64,000 nt of DNA. Source: Macrotrachela quadricornifera (Eukaryota > Rotifera > Eurotatoria > Philodinida > Philodinidae). Shown here piece by piece: positions 36,211-48,077 of this stretch. Below the pieces are notes generated by a model. The model saw only the letters and a list, made by a program, of their open reading frames with translations. It did no database searches and was not told where the DNA came from. The translations under genes and the position numbers were made by a program. The first letter of the stretch is position 1, and every line of letters begins with the position of its first letter. Where the stretch lies: positions 1,911,687 through 1,975,686 of the forward strand of contig JAJEKB010021383.1 in assembly GCA_022393335.1 (NCBI GenBank), given 5' to 3'.

Positions 36211-37508
36211 TAGTTGGGTAATTCTTTCGAGAAGGTAGCACAATTGCATTGATTTTCTTCAAATCGAAGAAAAACTTTTGAGTTTGTAGGAATTGTAAAT
36301 GTAAGCATAACTGGTGAAGTAAAGAATTCTAAAAACTTTGCAAAGAGGTTCAAATAGAGGGGACAACTTACATTCTCCCAGCTAAAATCTGATTCCTGAA
36401 ATTTCACCATTTGAATTGATAGAAAACTGAAACTTTTAGGGTAGATGCTATTCAATGAGATAATCACTTTATTAAGGAAAATTTTTCTTGTCCGACGTTT
36501 CTCTCTTGGATCAAAAAGTTTCTTACCAAAATTAACTTTTGAAAGTTTTTGGAAGCTAAATTTCTCTGACAAGAAACAAGACTTAATTAACGGTTTTATA
36601 TACCTATATTAAAATTATCTTTGGAAGTACTATACATTCATGAGATTTGGAAGGATTTAAAACCAAAGCTAATCGCAAAAATAGGGGTGAGGAGATCTAT
36701 TTTTACATTTGCCTAAACTTTTTAGAGACGTTTAATGAGAGAACTAGAATTGTTGCGAGGAGAGCAATGTATGCTCATAGTCTATTCCAATAGAACTAAC
36801 AAAAACAATGATATTTCAACACTGCCTCAATACTTTTAAAATCGACGACTTTCTCGATGATATTTTTACAAGGATTTTTATAGAATTTTTAAAGCTATTG
36901 GACACTGAAGAAAACACATTTTCGTTGTAGCTCACGGCAAAGCAATCTCAAACATATGATTCTTTTCTGGCAATAATTCTTTATTTGTTCAGTAGACAGT
37001 CATGAAGTTTAATCAAAAATGAAAATCGACACCCTAAAATCCTTGCTTTTTTTTATCAGTTTCGGTTTCAAATTCTTCTAAATCTCATAACTGGATAGTA
37101 CTTTCAAAATTGATTCTAATGCATATAAATTCGTCAATTCAATCTTTTTTTCTTGCCAAAAAAATTTAGCTTCCAAAAAGTTGATTTTTACGAGGAACTT
37201 TTTGGTGCAAAGAAAAGGTCGGACAGAAATTTTTCCACTAAATGAAATGATCACCTTATTGTGTAGTATGTATTCTAAAAGTTTCAGATTTTTGTCATTT
37301 AAAATGGAGAAATTTTCAAGAATCAAACTTTTACTTGGAGTTTCTATATTGTGTTTCCTATTCGAATTCCTTCGTAAGGTTTTTAAAAATTTTTTAATTC
37401 ACCAACTATGCTTATATTCACAAGTTCTACAATCTCAGAAAATTTCATTCGGTTTGAAGAAAGTCTATGCAAAGTCTAGTACATTTTCAAAAGAATTATC
37501 CTGCAGCC
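36211..37508. mobile_element. 1.3 kb foldback element, second type
   Basis: Arms of about 500 bp: left about 36216-36710, right about 37020-37508. Landmarks: GGTAATTCTTTCGAGAA (36217) against TTCAAAAGAATTATCC (37487); ATTGTAAATGTAAGCATAAC near 36291 against TGTGAATATAAGCATAGT on the complement near 37417; GAAAGTACTATCCAG-type block near 36625 and its complement near 37094. Loop about 300 bp. No transposase. Sequence differs from the element at 1749-3056. Confidence 0.82.
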
Positions 37509-38520
37509 TTATGTCCTTATAGCCTTATCCCTTGATTGTCCTACACACTTCAGCATCTATGGATATTTTATATGGTGATCCTTGAGGATCTATGTGCGCG
37601 CTCATATAATAGTCCGTAACATTCTATGGGTACCTGCATATAATAATTTTTGATGCCTTGTCCTTATAGTTTTATTCAACAATTTCCCTTGATCTTTCAT
37701 ATTTGTCCTTTAATCCATCACAGACAGACAGACACTACACATTATATATATATATATAGATTTATTCAAATCACCGAATATTCCTTTCAACTAACGAATA
37801 ACAATTATATTTGATTAGAAAAAATAAAATTAAGAATTTATTATTCTTGCATAATGATCAGAAGATTGTATAAATGTTTCTCGTATAGTTATGAAAGATA
37901 TAAAATTACAAATAGAGGGTATTAGATCTTAATCTAATGCATCGAAAACAAATAGTAGAACTTTTCCTCCGTTTATATCATGAATATATTAGTTATATTA
38001 TTATTATAGACCGAAGAAAACTTGAGCTTTTCCTTTAATCAATAATTCGATAAGCACGAGTTTATTTTCTTTTTGATACTGATGATTTTAAAACAATTTT
38101 TATTAAATTCTTTTAGATTTTGTTAAACTTTATGTGAAGAACGTTATGTACCTGTTGCTATAATTATATAATCTACTTGAATTTGAATGTCATTATTAGA
38201 TTGAAATAAATTAACGAAAAAGCTCTTTTCTTAATTGAATGAAAAATTCTCTTTATTTACCTAGCTTTGTTTTTTTCTATGTAAATAATTGTAAAACAAG
38301 AAAAATAAAGATTTTTCGTTAAACAAATTATTATCAAATTATCTGATAAATGAGAAATGAAAAAGATTTTTTATACATTTTAACTCAATAGAAATTCAAT
38401 TTCCAAAAATTCCATATTGAATTTCAAAATGAAAGATAAATAAAGAAGCACATGTGTGTATATATTTTGTTTTGAATTGTTCATCTTTTTTTTCCAATTA
38501 AAATGAAATTGTTTTTTTTC
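37509..38520. other. Intergenic; (TA)n microsatellite
   Basis: A TA microsatellite at about 37744-37759; no gene. The 3' end of the PPR gene on the minus strand faces this region. Confidence 0.5.
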
Positions 38521-41500
38521 TTAGAAATAATCATTACATGAACATTGTCCATTTGTATGAAAATAATGTATTCGATTTGCATCACGAACAATAATTTCAC
38601 ATTGACGAATATTAGCAATTAATTTAGTTGCTCGATCTATAAAGGAAAAAAATACAAGATAAAAAGCAAATATAATTGAAGAAATTTTTATTTACGACAA
38701 TCGCCACAAATACGAAGATTTTTTGTAATTTGAATTCGTGATACATTTGGATTTCGAAGAAAATTAAATGCAATAGCAATTCTTTCACTATGTCCACACA
38801 GTACTGATGAAATAGTTTCATCTTCATTTAGTGGTCGTGTTACCCAACTTGAATCATATTCATGACCATGTTCGATAAGTTCCCTAGAGATTTTTTCTAA
38901 TTCATTATAAATTTCATTCGATTGAGGATGAGATTGATCATGAGCTTGAAATTGCTAAAGAAATCATTTTATTTTATTTTATTTCTATAGAATATAATTA
39001 TTTATTTAAGACTTACGAATAATTCTCCATTAACCATAGTCCATGTTAAACCAATTTGTTTCTTTACACCTGATTGTATTAATTGTTTTCTAATATTTGA
39101 TGCTTTTTCAATATTACCTGACGATGCATAAACATTAGCAAGAAGAATTGTAGCAGATATTAATGGATCAATTAAATGAGGAAAAATTTTTTTCATACGA
39201 TAATAAATATTTTCTGCTAAATTATTTTTTTTTTCATTTCTAGCACCTGATAACAATGACACTAAAAATAAAATAATACAATGAATTAATATTTGTCTCA
39301 TTTATTCTTTATTATATCTTTTCAATCAAAATACTTTTTTTTTCTTTTATTTGCAGAAACAATGTTTTTATTTAGATATTCATCTATAAAATAAGTTTTT
39401 TTTTCTATAATTAAGTAACAGAAAATCTTTAAATGAATTGAAATACAAAATTGTTTATATGAAAAATTAAAGAATGAATTATTTGATTTGAAAATATATT
39501 ATTAGTAAATAGTTTTTGTTTTATTTAATTAAATATTTGTAAAATATACTGACTGTACATAGGCCATGAAGGTGAATGATCACATTCATATTGATCAATT
39601 ATTTGTTGTGCTTCTTGAAAAAGAGATCCACGACTAAGACAATCAACCTATTCGAATAAACAAATAGAATATTATTAAAAAATACAATGGATTTTTAATA
39701 AACCATTGCACCATAAATTTTTTCTGTTTTAATTTGAATATTTTTAAAAATTGAACGTGCTTGATCAATTAATCCTGAATGTGAACATGCATTTAAAATC
39801 GAAACATAAGTTGATTCTTCAATTAATTCGAATGGAATTTGATGAAAAAGTTCAAGTGCTTCTAAGCCCATTCCATTTAAACCATAAGAATTAACTAAAT
39901 AAAAAAGAAAAAATATTTTTTGAAAAAGAAAATAAATAAATAAATAATACAAACGAACCCATTGTTGTATAACTAATATGATCTAATTGAGTAATATTTT
40001 GAAAAATTTCTTTTGCTTTTTCAATAGAACCAACTTTTCCCTTAATTTCATATTTTGTTTTTTTTTTTAAATGAAAAGAAAAAAAATGATGAAAAAAAAT
40101 GAATTTAAACATACCCACATATCAATTAATGAATTTTGAATTATATGATTAGACAATAAATTTTTTGGCATTTGTTCAACAATTGATTGAGATAGTGAAT
40201 AAATTCCAATTTGAGATAATGCATTGATTGCATGGAGATGAATAATAATATTTGATTGAATATCATCACTTTTCGTTTCATTTATTATATTTAATTTTTT
40301 ACTTTTGATTTTATTATAAAGATTAATTGTTTGATATGGCATCTCATTCTTATTGAAACCTAAAAGAAAACAAAACAAATGTCAATAAAATTCTTTTTAA
40401 TTGTTAAAATATATCGAACCTCTCATCATTGCTCCATACATAGGTAAAACTTTTTTACTTGACATATTAAATAATGATTCAGCACTTTTCACATTACCAC
40501 ATACCATTAATGCATCTATTAAAGATGTTAAAATATAAACATTTGAATGAAACTGTTTTGGTATTTGTTGCCAAACTTTTTTAATTAAATCTAATGCTTC
40601 ATCCGTTCCTAATTGAGCGCAAGCATTAAACAATAATACAAAAATAACTTCATCAGGAGTTTTTATTTGATAAAAAAGTTCAATAGCTTTTTCGATCATT
40701 TGATTTTTAATATAACCTTAAAATAATTTAATCAAATTATTTCAATATATAAAATTAAATTTAACCTTTCATCATTGCTCCATACATTTCTACTGTTTTT
40801 TCTTTTGATCTATCAAATAATAATTGAGCACTTTCGATATCCTCACATTTCAATAATGCATCAATTAAAGATGTTAAAAGATAAGTATTTGAATAAAATT
40901 TTTTTGGTATTTGTTTCCAAATATTTTTAATTAAATTTAATGATTCTTCAGTTTTTAATTGTGCAAAAGCGTTAAATAATAATAGAAAAATCACATCATC
41001 TGGATTTTTTATTTGATAAAAAAGTTCAATTGCTTTTTCAGCCATTCCATTTTTAATATAACCTAAAAATAATTCAATCAAATTATTTCAGTATATAAAA
41101 TTAAATTGAACCTTTCATCATAGCTCCATACATAAATAATGTTTTGTTTGTTGATAAATCGAATAAAGATTCAGCATGTTTTACATTATTACATTGCACT
41201 AAAAAAAAAAGAAATGAAAAATAAAATTGATATGTATACTAATAACTTACTATAGAAGTGGATTAATGATGTTAATATGAAAGAATCAGTTTTAATCCGA
41301 GATGATACAAGATTGTGAATATTTGAACCACGTTGAAAATCACCCATTGCAGTACATGCTTTTAAAGCTTGTGTAATTGCTAAACTTGATAATTGTTGTT
41401 GTTTATTTGTTTCTATAGATTTATCAAATAAATCAAGTGATTCTTTGAATTGTTTTTTCTGGTTTAATATTTTCATTCGATGACCCAAGTTAAAAGATTC

Positions 41501-41572
41501 AATAGTTGATAAATATTTTATATTAACTATAAAAGATTTTAAATAATTGTTTAATAATCTGTTCAACATCAT
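38521..41572 (-). CDS. DYW-type pentatricopeptide repeat protein (PPR-E-DYW), eleven exons (744 aa)
   Basis: Homologue of plant organelle C-to-U RNA-editing factors. Exons in transcription order: 41572-41251, 41198-41112, 41062-40766, 40716-40420, 40359-40115, 40040-39959, 39894-39704, 39647-39554, 39261-39017, 38954-38696, 38636-38521; every phase closes. The N-terminus (MMLNRLLNNYLKSF) is basic and amphipathic, compatible with mitochondrial import. Residues about 35-530 are PPR motifs in P-L-S-like triplets of about 99 residues. Residues about 538-620 match the E region, with a PG-box-like GVKKQIGLTWTMV. The DYW cytidine-deaminase-like domain runs from about 621: SHP at 628-630, HSE with H675 and E677, CGDCH with C703 and C706, IIVRDANRIHYFH, CSC at 738-740, and terminal DYF instead of DYW. 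Zinc and catalytic residues are all present. DYW proteins have been reported in a few non-plant eukaryotes, including bdelloid rotifers; horizontal acquisition is the usual explanation. Editing activity here is inferred. Confidence 0.95.
40420..41111 (-). repeat. 346-bp tandem duplication of an intron plus exon in the PPR gene
   Basis: Intron 2 (49 nt) plus exon 3 (297 nt) and intron 3 (49 nt) plus exon 4 (297 nt) have identical lengths and similar sequence, introns included. The two encoded 99-residue blocks share ELFYQIK, LTSLIDAL and MYGAMM and differ at scattered sites. Unit boundaries are exactly 346 bp apart. Confidence 0.9.
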
Positions 41573-42744
41573 CAAATAATCTTGTTTGACATTTTTTCAT
41601 ATAAGAATATCTAAAATGAAACAAAACTTTTCCGATCAACTGTTTATTGAAGTAAATATATTAAATATTAAACTATAAGCAATATGTTTTTTTTAAATTT
41701 TATTAAGTTCTTTATCTTAACTAATTCTTCATCAAATTCATTAATATTACATCAACCAATATCCTACAGATATTCTCAAGAAAAATTGTTTCAATAGTTG
41801 TCACTAGTGATTGGGAAAATTTTTTGAAATAAAGGTTTCCGATGGATAAGATCATGAATCTGCAACTTACTAGATTTCCGATCTCAGTTATATAGAAAGA
41901 TAGAGCTTGAGATTCTGCACTTTTTTTTATAGAATTCCCACCGATTTAAATGAATACGAAACAAAAATTTTATGGACCATTTTATTATTACAGTATGTAC
42001 TCGTTTCCACGTATTAGAGGGTGATTCGTTTATTATTGCTGCCTTATAATTTTTGTTTCATCAATTCGATACCCAGATTAGCTAGCTGGGTTGACAGAGC
42101 TTTCGATATTCTACAAAACGGTATATCTTTGATAGTTCTATGCAAACTCTTTTCAGATCATTCATCGTTAGTAATTCTTTAGTACAATACTTGTATTACG
42201 CAAGTGCATCGAAATTTACTTATGTTTGTTGGGGTTTTTTATCTTCTAAAATCGACTTAGTGCCAAATGGCTTTTTGATAGAAAATTGCATCGTGCCAAG
42301 CTCTATATTTCTACACTAAGATTCCCATTTTCCCTAAACATTATCAAAACATGCCGTAATTTTAATAATGAAAAGCATCAATTTTAATCATTCTTATATA
42401 GAGCCTTATAATATTTTCAGTTTTAATTCTATGCTTATACTTCGCATGAATAGCTACTTCCATTAAGAGATTTTTTTCTCTTCGTTTATGCTATAAAGTA
42501 TGGTAGCTATTAATGTTCTGTACAAAATCTACCAATAACATTCTGTACCATTTAAACGTTGCCGAGTACTTGTTGATTATATCGACCATTTCAAATTACA
42601 ATATTTTTGAAATGTCTTTCATATGATAATTTTTTGATGCTCTTAATCATTAGAAATGTTGAATGATAGCAAAGAAAAAAAAACAACAAGTTTTTATTCT
42701 GTACTTTTCGATTATAGTAGAAATGAAAAGTGAATCTCTAAATC
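41573..42744. other. Intergenic, no gene recognised
   Basis: AT-rich; may contain the 3' terminus of the transposon ending near 42745, but no terminal inverted repeat was found by eye. Confidence 0.45.
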
Positions 42745-43095
42745 TTATTCATTATCTTCTTCATCTGAATCAGCCGATGTATCTTGTTCTGTAATGATTC
42801 TTTCTGATATGACTTGTTGAATTTGATGTCCAACCATAGATAATGTAAAGTTACTCTAACGAGCGTATGACAAGTATCATACAATAGATAATACATGATC
42901 ACAAGCACCAATTGTAATAGTTCTGCTGGGACACGTACAATACCAAGAATTAATTGGATAACCATATAGTGAGTATTGTATCCAACACTTATATTTCGTT
43001 GAATTAGAGTAGCGACTTTGTATAGTACAATGTAGAATGTTACTGCTATTGCCATCCAATTCAACAACATACTCGCCTTCGTGATGCAAATATTC
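42745..43095 (-). pseudogene. C-terminal SWIM zinc-finger part of a DDE transposase, broken
   Basis: The minus strand encodes TKYKCWIQYSLYG, then WYCTCPSRTITIGACDHV, a CxC...CxH SWIM-type zinc finger, followed by an acidic C-terminus (DSDEEDNE) and stop at 42745. In-frame stops after the finger (in the HVLSIV*YLSYAR stretch) mark it as dead. It is the probable distal end of the transposase whose N-terminal and DDE parts lie at 45757-47333. The two are separated by a LINE whose poly(A) tail ends exactly at this fragment. Combination of a DDE_Tnp_4 domain with a C-terminal SWIM finger is known in invertebrate transposon proteins. Confidence 0.65.
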
Positions 43096-45440
43096 TTTTT
43101 TTTTTTTTTTTTTTTTTTTCTTGTTGGCGTTTTTATTGCCCATCGACCGCCCTGGGTCCTATAGGGACATCATACATAACAGTTATTACATAGTAAGCTG
43201 TAGAGAAAAATTTAAAAAAAAAAGAATACAATTGCGAGAGCAGAGAGAATTTTATAATAAGACAAGAAGAGGAGATAATAAGATGGTCTGTAGTAAATCG
43301 CACGTCAAACAATTATTATTAACAACATGTAGAGTATACATCCGGTAGTACTTGATAGTGACACAAGGAGAAGAGCACAGAAAAGAACTAAGAGAAAAAG
43401 CATATACATATACAATATAGATATGAAGAGATAAAATGTGAAGCGACAACCTAGAAGGTTTCAGGAAAATGAAAAAGAAGATTTATTTCATCTGATTTAA
43501 TATCTGGTACTGAATCGATCAGATTGTTGTATGAATACCAGTTAAGACAGGTTGCCCAAACACTATTACGTTCGATAAATCTTTTATTGCGTCTCAATGA
43601 TATAATTATACAAAGGCCACTTAGCCAGTGTTGTCTATGAGAACTTTGTTCGACTTGTTCGAGCAATAATTGCCCGTCTTCAGACTTACTTAGAGCAGAG
43701 AGATAATTTTTCCAATATTTGTGACATTTGATATCCAGAGACTGTTCATTATATAGGATACTAAAAATAAAATCTTCCCAATAAAGACAACGGTACACTC
43801 TTTTCAGACACGTATAATACGTGTGAGAGAGATCTCTTTGTTGTCTAAACGAAAAAAGAGGAAAGATAGCAAATAACCATGTAAATAAAGGGAAGACAAA
43901 AGTGAAGAATAAGGTACGACGAGTTATCATTGAGGAGACATCATTGAATTTGCATTTATTACCTATAATAGTTCTTTGCCGTATCTTTAATAGAGTATGC
44001 CTTAATAAGGTTGACCAACCCAACTTTGTAGATATCCAGTAACCCAAATATTTAAATTGGTTAGTCCAATTAATCACGTGATCTCCACACTTAAGTGTTG
44101 GCATTGGGTTGGGAAAACCAACCGCACGAGCCGTCCACATAGCATTTGTCTTCTTATAATTTATTGGCTGGACAGTCAATATTGAGTAATACTCAAGATT
44201 GTCAAAAAACGCAGCCAATCTCCTTTCCAGGTCCAAGCATTGACCGGAATATTTTAACCCTATCTGCCCAGCCATCACCGCCGCCACATCATCGGCAAAC
44301 AAAAAGCCATAGCCATCGGAAAAGCTTCACTCATATCAGAGTGGTAAGTAATAAAACGCTCGGTGTTAGGCTGGACCCTTGCGGACTCCCCCTTTCAATC
44401 GGAAACCATCTAGAGTTGAGACCTTGTATGTCTATATATCCGCGTCTATTAATTAACCAATTTTTGATCCAAGCGACGTAGGCCGCAGGTATACCTAGCC
44501 TTGATAACTTGCCCACGCAATCATCGAACCAGAGTTGATCAAAGGCGCTGCGGAAATCTACGAATACAGTACAAACAGGTGAGCTATTTGCCATTAATGA
44601 GGAAATATGTTCGATTAAAAGTAACACCCTAGTTTGAAGACGATGATTAGTTCTAAAGCTCGACTGGTTATCTGGTAATAACCCACGAGCATTCAGCACC
44701 CTAAGAAAACGACTTAAAAATAATTTTTCGATTATTTTCAGATGTGAATCCAATAATGAGATGGGTCGAGTGGCATCCGGTGTACAAACTGGATCTTTTT
44801 TTGCCAAGATAACCATTCTAACATCTTTCCATTTGTCAGGCATAAATCCTGTTTGGAAGGACCAATTGAATAGAGGAATCATTAGATGCCAATAATTTTT
44901 AGGGCTGTGGTCAAGTAATACCGGAGATACGCCATGTGCATCACACGATGTCTTTTTCTTTTTTGTTTTTAACACCTGCAGTACCTCCGGGAAAGATACT
45001 AGCGGGATGGTATCATCCTTATTATCCCAAGACACAGGTTGAGCATCGACATATGGATGCGGACGGTACACTTCTGGCTCCGTCTTTAGGGTCTGTAATT
45101 ATTTCTCCAGAAGCAGATATAAGCGCTCGTAGAGTGGCTGATTTATCACAAAATTGTCGTTTGGACTTGTTCCAGAAGGGTGATTCAAATATTCTTCGAC
45201 ATATATAGGTGCTATTTTGATCTTGTGTGTAATGACAAAAAGGGAACACACGTCATAGAAGGATATGTCAGCAAAACCAGAATCTGCATCTTCAATTGCT
45301 TTTTGCCATCGAGAACTAGTTGAGACAAGATCAACTTCAATACGTTACTGAAGCAAGTTGCATTGTGTACTAGATGTACGCATAATTTGAGCGGGTTTGT
45401 GATCGTAGACAGAGTTTGAATTAGTGAATATGGGACCATG
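43096..45440 (-). mobile_element. Non-LTR retrotransposon (LINE), 5'-truncated, frameshifted
   Basis: Reverse transcriptase coded on the minus strand. Reading 45249 to 43451: a pre-RT segment; RPISLLDSHLKIIEKLF and SSFRTNHRLQTRV (RT motifs 1-2 region); VFVDFRSAFDQLW (motif A); GSPQGSSLTPSVL (motif B); then a frame change near 44335-44305; FADDVAAVM (motif C, YADD equivalent); and FKYLGYWIS of the thumb region, ending at a stop at 43451. A second frame change lies near 45070. An A24 tail (T-run at 43096-43119) marks the 3' end. No endonuclease domain is recognisable, so the copy is 5'-truncated and dead. It resembles Jockey/CR1/I-type LINEs by motif spacing; the clade is not decided. The 5' limit near 45440 is approximate. 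Confidence 0.88.
43451..45071 (-). pseudogene. Reverse transcriptase coding region of the LINE
   Basis: Two long frames, 45071-44331 and 44302-43451, hold RT motifs A and B and then motif C onward. One frameshift between the GSPQGSS and FADD motifs separates them, so no intact RT is made. Otherwise few stops occur, pointing to a fairly young copy. Confidence 0.85.
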
Positions 45441-45756
45441 ATGATAATGCTAAAAGCAGTAGAGGCAATTCTGATGACATCTTAAATTTATACAATGTTC
45501 CTTCATAAATGTTATGTGACATAGATTAAAGAGTGAATGTATTATATCAAATAAGATGTGCGCAAAGCACTTTTTCGCGCTGTTATCACATGTTTTTTTC
45601 ATTAATACATATTTATCTGTTCATCTGGCTTTTATGTTCACTACTGAATATATACGTATATTCAGTTTCATTTCGGAAATAACGGCTTAGCAATGTTAGT
45701 ACCTCCTCTGAAAGCTTTTATCTATCGTCATGCGTCTCAATCATCTGTAAAACAAT

Positions 45757-47333
45757 TCAATCAAAAATAAGTATTACGTTGAACTTTGATATAAATGAAT
45801 TTTGTAGTTTATTGTCATGAATAAGCCATTTCTTTATCATTCCATGAAAAGCTTCGACAGTCCAACGTATCTTAGCACACATTATCAAATTGCATATATC
45901 AACCGACAAAGATTGTTTTTCTCCATTTTTCAGAAAAGAAGGCATGTGTGTTTCGTAACCAAAGATTTCAAAAATCTGAACTATGTCTCCGAAGCCGCAA
46001 TCCACAACAATATGACCATTACCATCTAATCATGTAGCTAGGGCATCGTTCGTTTCAATATAATCTCTTTAGCAATGCTAGTGTCATTTAGATTTCCTTC
46101 GAAGGGTTCAATAATGTCAATTACATAACTATCGAGATGAATGATCGACATAAATTTTACGTAATGTCGCTTCTTATAACCACTATATGTAGAGCAATTC
46201 ATTTGGTGTGAGCTACTTTTTCCAATGAAGATTTATTAATTGAATGTTTTTCTGAGAATAATATATTCTACATAATATTACAACATCGATTTACGGACTG
46301 GAATCACATCTAAATGAAGACTCCTTTGAAATTTAATATTTTCATACTCTCTATTCTTATGTAATACAAAGCTTTAATAGTAATAATTATGAAGAATTTA
46401 CATTTAACCACTAATAAATATGAAAATGTATTTTTCTCATCACAACAACAAAAAAACATACTTTGCTGTAAGCTGTGTTATGATTTTTCGCGTCATCAAT
46501 TGTAATATATCGAATACCGAAATTTTTTGGAACAAAATGTTTGATAAATATTTCTCGCACAGAGTCATATATGTTAAATAAAGAACTAATCTGACGGAAA
46601 GATAAGTTGGTTTTAACCTTGATCCAAAATATTGCTAGTGCATTACGTTTCGTTCGATTCAATGATGATCAAAGATAGACAGAAAGTTCATTGTACATTT
46701 CATTGAACTGTTCTTTGAACCAACCGACCCAAGCTTTATAATTTTTATCCGTAATTGAGCCAACATCAAAATTGAGTTTAGATGAAGATCGCAATTTGTC
46801 AAGAGATCTCGAACTTCTTGAAGAGACAGTATTGTCGGAAACTTAAATCGATATCCCATACTAACATGTTCATTTAACTTAAGACAAGCATCATTAATTA
46901 GATGAGAAGAAAAACAACGCGTTCCATGCGGAGCCAATAACCGATGCACAAGTAAAAGATTTAGTCGAGCACTTTGTGGCATTACAAGCATTTCTGCTGA
47001 GACTTCCATTCGACAAATGACATATCTTTTATGATCCGAGCCAGCAAATAATATATTGTTTGATGTTAAACGATCATTCACTTCATCGATACTCATCAAA
47101 TCGGCAGATGGTGATTCAGACGCAGCAAGACTTCCAATATTTATTAAATCTTTTTTAATAATGTAAAGAGCATTAGTACAACGTTTACAATAAAATTATA
47201 AGTCATTTTAGTTAAAAATTTTGCCTTGTGATTGTAAATGGTGATGAAATCAGGCATGGGTTGAAGACGACAGTGATTTACATTCTTTTGGTTGTTTCCA
47301 ATAGTCACAAACGGCACATTTAACAAAAGGCAT
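45757..47333 (-). pseudogene. DDE transposase (IS5/Harbinger-type, DDE_Tnp_4), decayed N-terminal and catalytic parts
   Basis: Reading from 47333: MPFVKCAVCDYW and, after a frame break, CKRC near 47190, giving a probable N-terminal zinc finger. Then 47099-46659 encodes a long helical segment (DEVNDRLTSNNILFAG...). Then 46662-46411 has RNALAIFWIKVKTNLSFRQI, the typical helix-turn-helix region before a DDE_Tnp_4 core. Near 46190-46060 SGYKKRHYVKFMSIIHLDS and GNLNDTSIAKEI follow, and 46005-45757 has DCGFGDIVQIFEIFGYETHM, PSFLKNGEKQS and RWTVEAFHGMIKKW, which match the second Asp region and catalytic Glu (VE) of this superfamily. Several stops and frameshifts break it, so it is inactive. The C-terminal SWIM part continues at 43095-42745 beyond the LINE insertion. 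Confidence 0.75.
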
Positions 47334-47445
47334 GAGAATTGAAAGAATAGATTGAATATAGAAATTGTTTCTTAGATATAGTGATGAAATTTTCTAAACC
47401 TGTTCTTTTTACGAAAAATACCCAATATCGGAACAGTTTCAACAG

Positions 47446-47656
47446 TAACCACGATTCAGAAATTGGTAATTCAAGAAATTTAAGAAAATTCTAGAAAATC
47501 AAGGAATCTAACGAAGATGCATAAGCCGGTAACATATCAGTATACAATATAATGAGATTCAAACAAATCAAGAAAATTTCTTGAATTTCTAAAATTACTT
47601 GATTTTCTGGAAACTTTTTGAATTTCTTGAATTGCTAATTTTGTGGATCGTGGTTA
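47446..47656. mobile_element. Small MITE with TAACCACGAT termini (211 bp)
   Basis: Perfect 10-bp terminal inverted repeats TAACCACGAT...ATCGTGGTTA, with pairing continuing inward over about 60 bp (AATTCAAGAAATT and GAAAATCAAG blocks). The outermost TA may be the target duplication. Non-coding. Confidence 0.7.
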
Positions 47657-48077
47657 TATTTCATATTTTGTAAGGGATATTACAGTCCGAAGAATCAAAA
47701 TTTGGAGTTAAAATTTAAATTTCATATGCCTACCATTATAATCCTCCACTAGTCTTCTATTGGTAGTAGGTATGCACAATTATTGTATAATTTCCAGTAT
47801 AACAATTTTCATTTGTATATTAACCTTTTCAGGACCGATTTTTTTCTGATGGAAATCCCTTTTCTCCATTAGTTTATCGAATCTGACTCAAAATCTCTCT
47901 ATGTAGAGGTGGTCATCGTGTCTTTAAATCTGTCGCTGCTGCAATGATGTTCAAAAAAATGTTTTGGTTTGATTTTTAAGACTATGATCACTTTAAACTA
48001 GAACTACGGCAGCCAATCGATCAAACTCGTTAAATTTTCCAGTATAACACACATGATAACTGAGATTCTATGTAAAT

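Noticed and set aside
36210..37522. Frames of 82-120 codons in the second foldback
   Set aside because: The minus-strand frame of the left arm and the plus-strand frame of the right arm are the same arm sequence read twice; no transposase motif.
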